Below, in pieces: positions 63,883 to 64,000 of a stretch of DNA of 64,000 nt (positions are counted from its first letter, which is position 1; each line of letters starts with the position of its first letter). A program made the position numbers and the translations under genes. The notes under the pieces were generated by a model that did no database searches, was not told where the DNA came from, and saw only the letters and a list, made by a program, of their open reading frames with translations. This DNA is from Ostrinia nubilalis. Lineage: Eukaryota; Arthropoda; Insecta; Lepidoptera; Crambidae. Where the stretch lies: NCBI RefSeq assembly GCF_963855985.1, contig NC_087110.1, positions 6,377,001 through 6,441,000 on the forward strand, read 5' to 3'.

Positions 63883-64000
63883 CTGGAATGAAGATACCAC
63901 CATAAGAAGACCTTTATTGTACATCATAGAAAACTGACAAAAATCTTTGGACAAAAAACTGTTGTCGAAAAATTCTGTTGCTTTTTGGATAAATTTTCTA

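Overview
This is an insect nuclear genome window, most likely from a moth or butterfly. The evidence is spliced genes with GT-AG introns, AT-rich introns crowded with foldback MITEs, and interspersed families that I associate with Lepidoptera (tRNA-derived SINE, RTE-type LINE tails, the GCGGCTTCGCCCGCGT-type repeat). No prokaryotic or viral gene organisation is present. The species call is inference.

Two genes converge tail to tail near 0.9 kb. On the plus strand is the last exon of a heme oxygenase (390-676). Almost everything else is one gene on the minus strand. I could chain 41 exons (63882 down to 1047) with canonical splice sites and agreeing phases into one uninterrupted frame of 2,625 codons plus stop; its 5' part lies beyond the right edge. 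It is a large lipid transfer protein of the apolipoprotein B/apolipophorin superfamily. In order it has a long beta-rich lipid-binding region (exons w1-w26), a helix-rich region (w27-w30), a von Willebrand D module with C8-like cysteines (w31-w34), a von Willebrand A-like domain with a degenerate MIDAS (w35-w40) and a short acidic C-terminal tail (w41). The apoLTP-II/I (lipid transfer particle apoprotein) subfamily is my best guess, not proven.

The striking feature is in the introns. Downstream of many exons of this gene the intron holds partial copies of the exon just transcribed, usually its 3' end with the 5' splice site, and four introns carry these as tandem arrays. They lie downstream of exon w40 (18 GC-rich copies plus 4 short ones in a minisatellite, filling a 15.7 kb last intron, with a 1,962 bp higher-order repeat and a LINE insertion), w33 (about 16 copies, 26.9-29.1 kb), w24 (17 copies fused with pieces of distant exon w19, 37.5-41.2 kb) and w16 (about 10 mini-exon units of 75-83 bp, 52.7-53.5 kb). 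Smaller or older copies follow w37, w30, w28, w19, w8 and w2. I regard this exon-seeded, splice-donor-bearing repeat pattern as the candidate undescribed phenomenon here.

The remaining introns hold mobile elements: a 5'-truncated non-LTR retrotransposon with endonuclease and reverse transcriptase (5117-8150), a decayed mariner-type transposon (47225-48446), an internally deleted piggyBac-like element (23834-24791), two hAT-type elements with 8-bp target duplications, a pogo-like MITE, a tRNA-derived SINE, and several foldback MITEs. Introns not listed as features (for example 18150-18695, 34426-34874, 36431-36787, 56962-57366, 61530-61953, 63392-63719) hold nothing I recognise. All coordinates were worked out by eye and may be off by a base or two.
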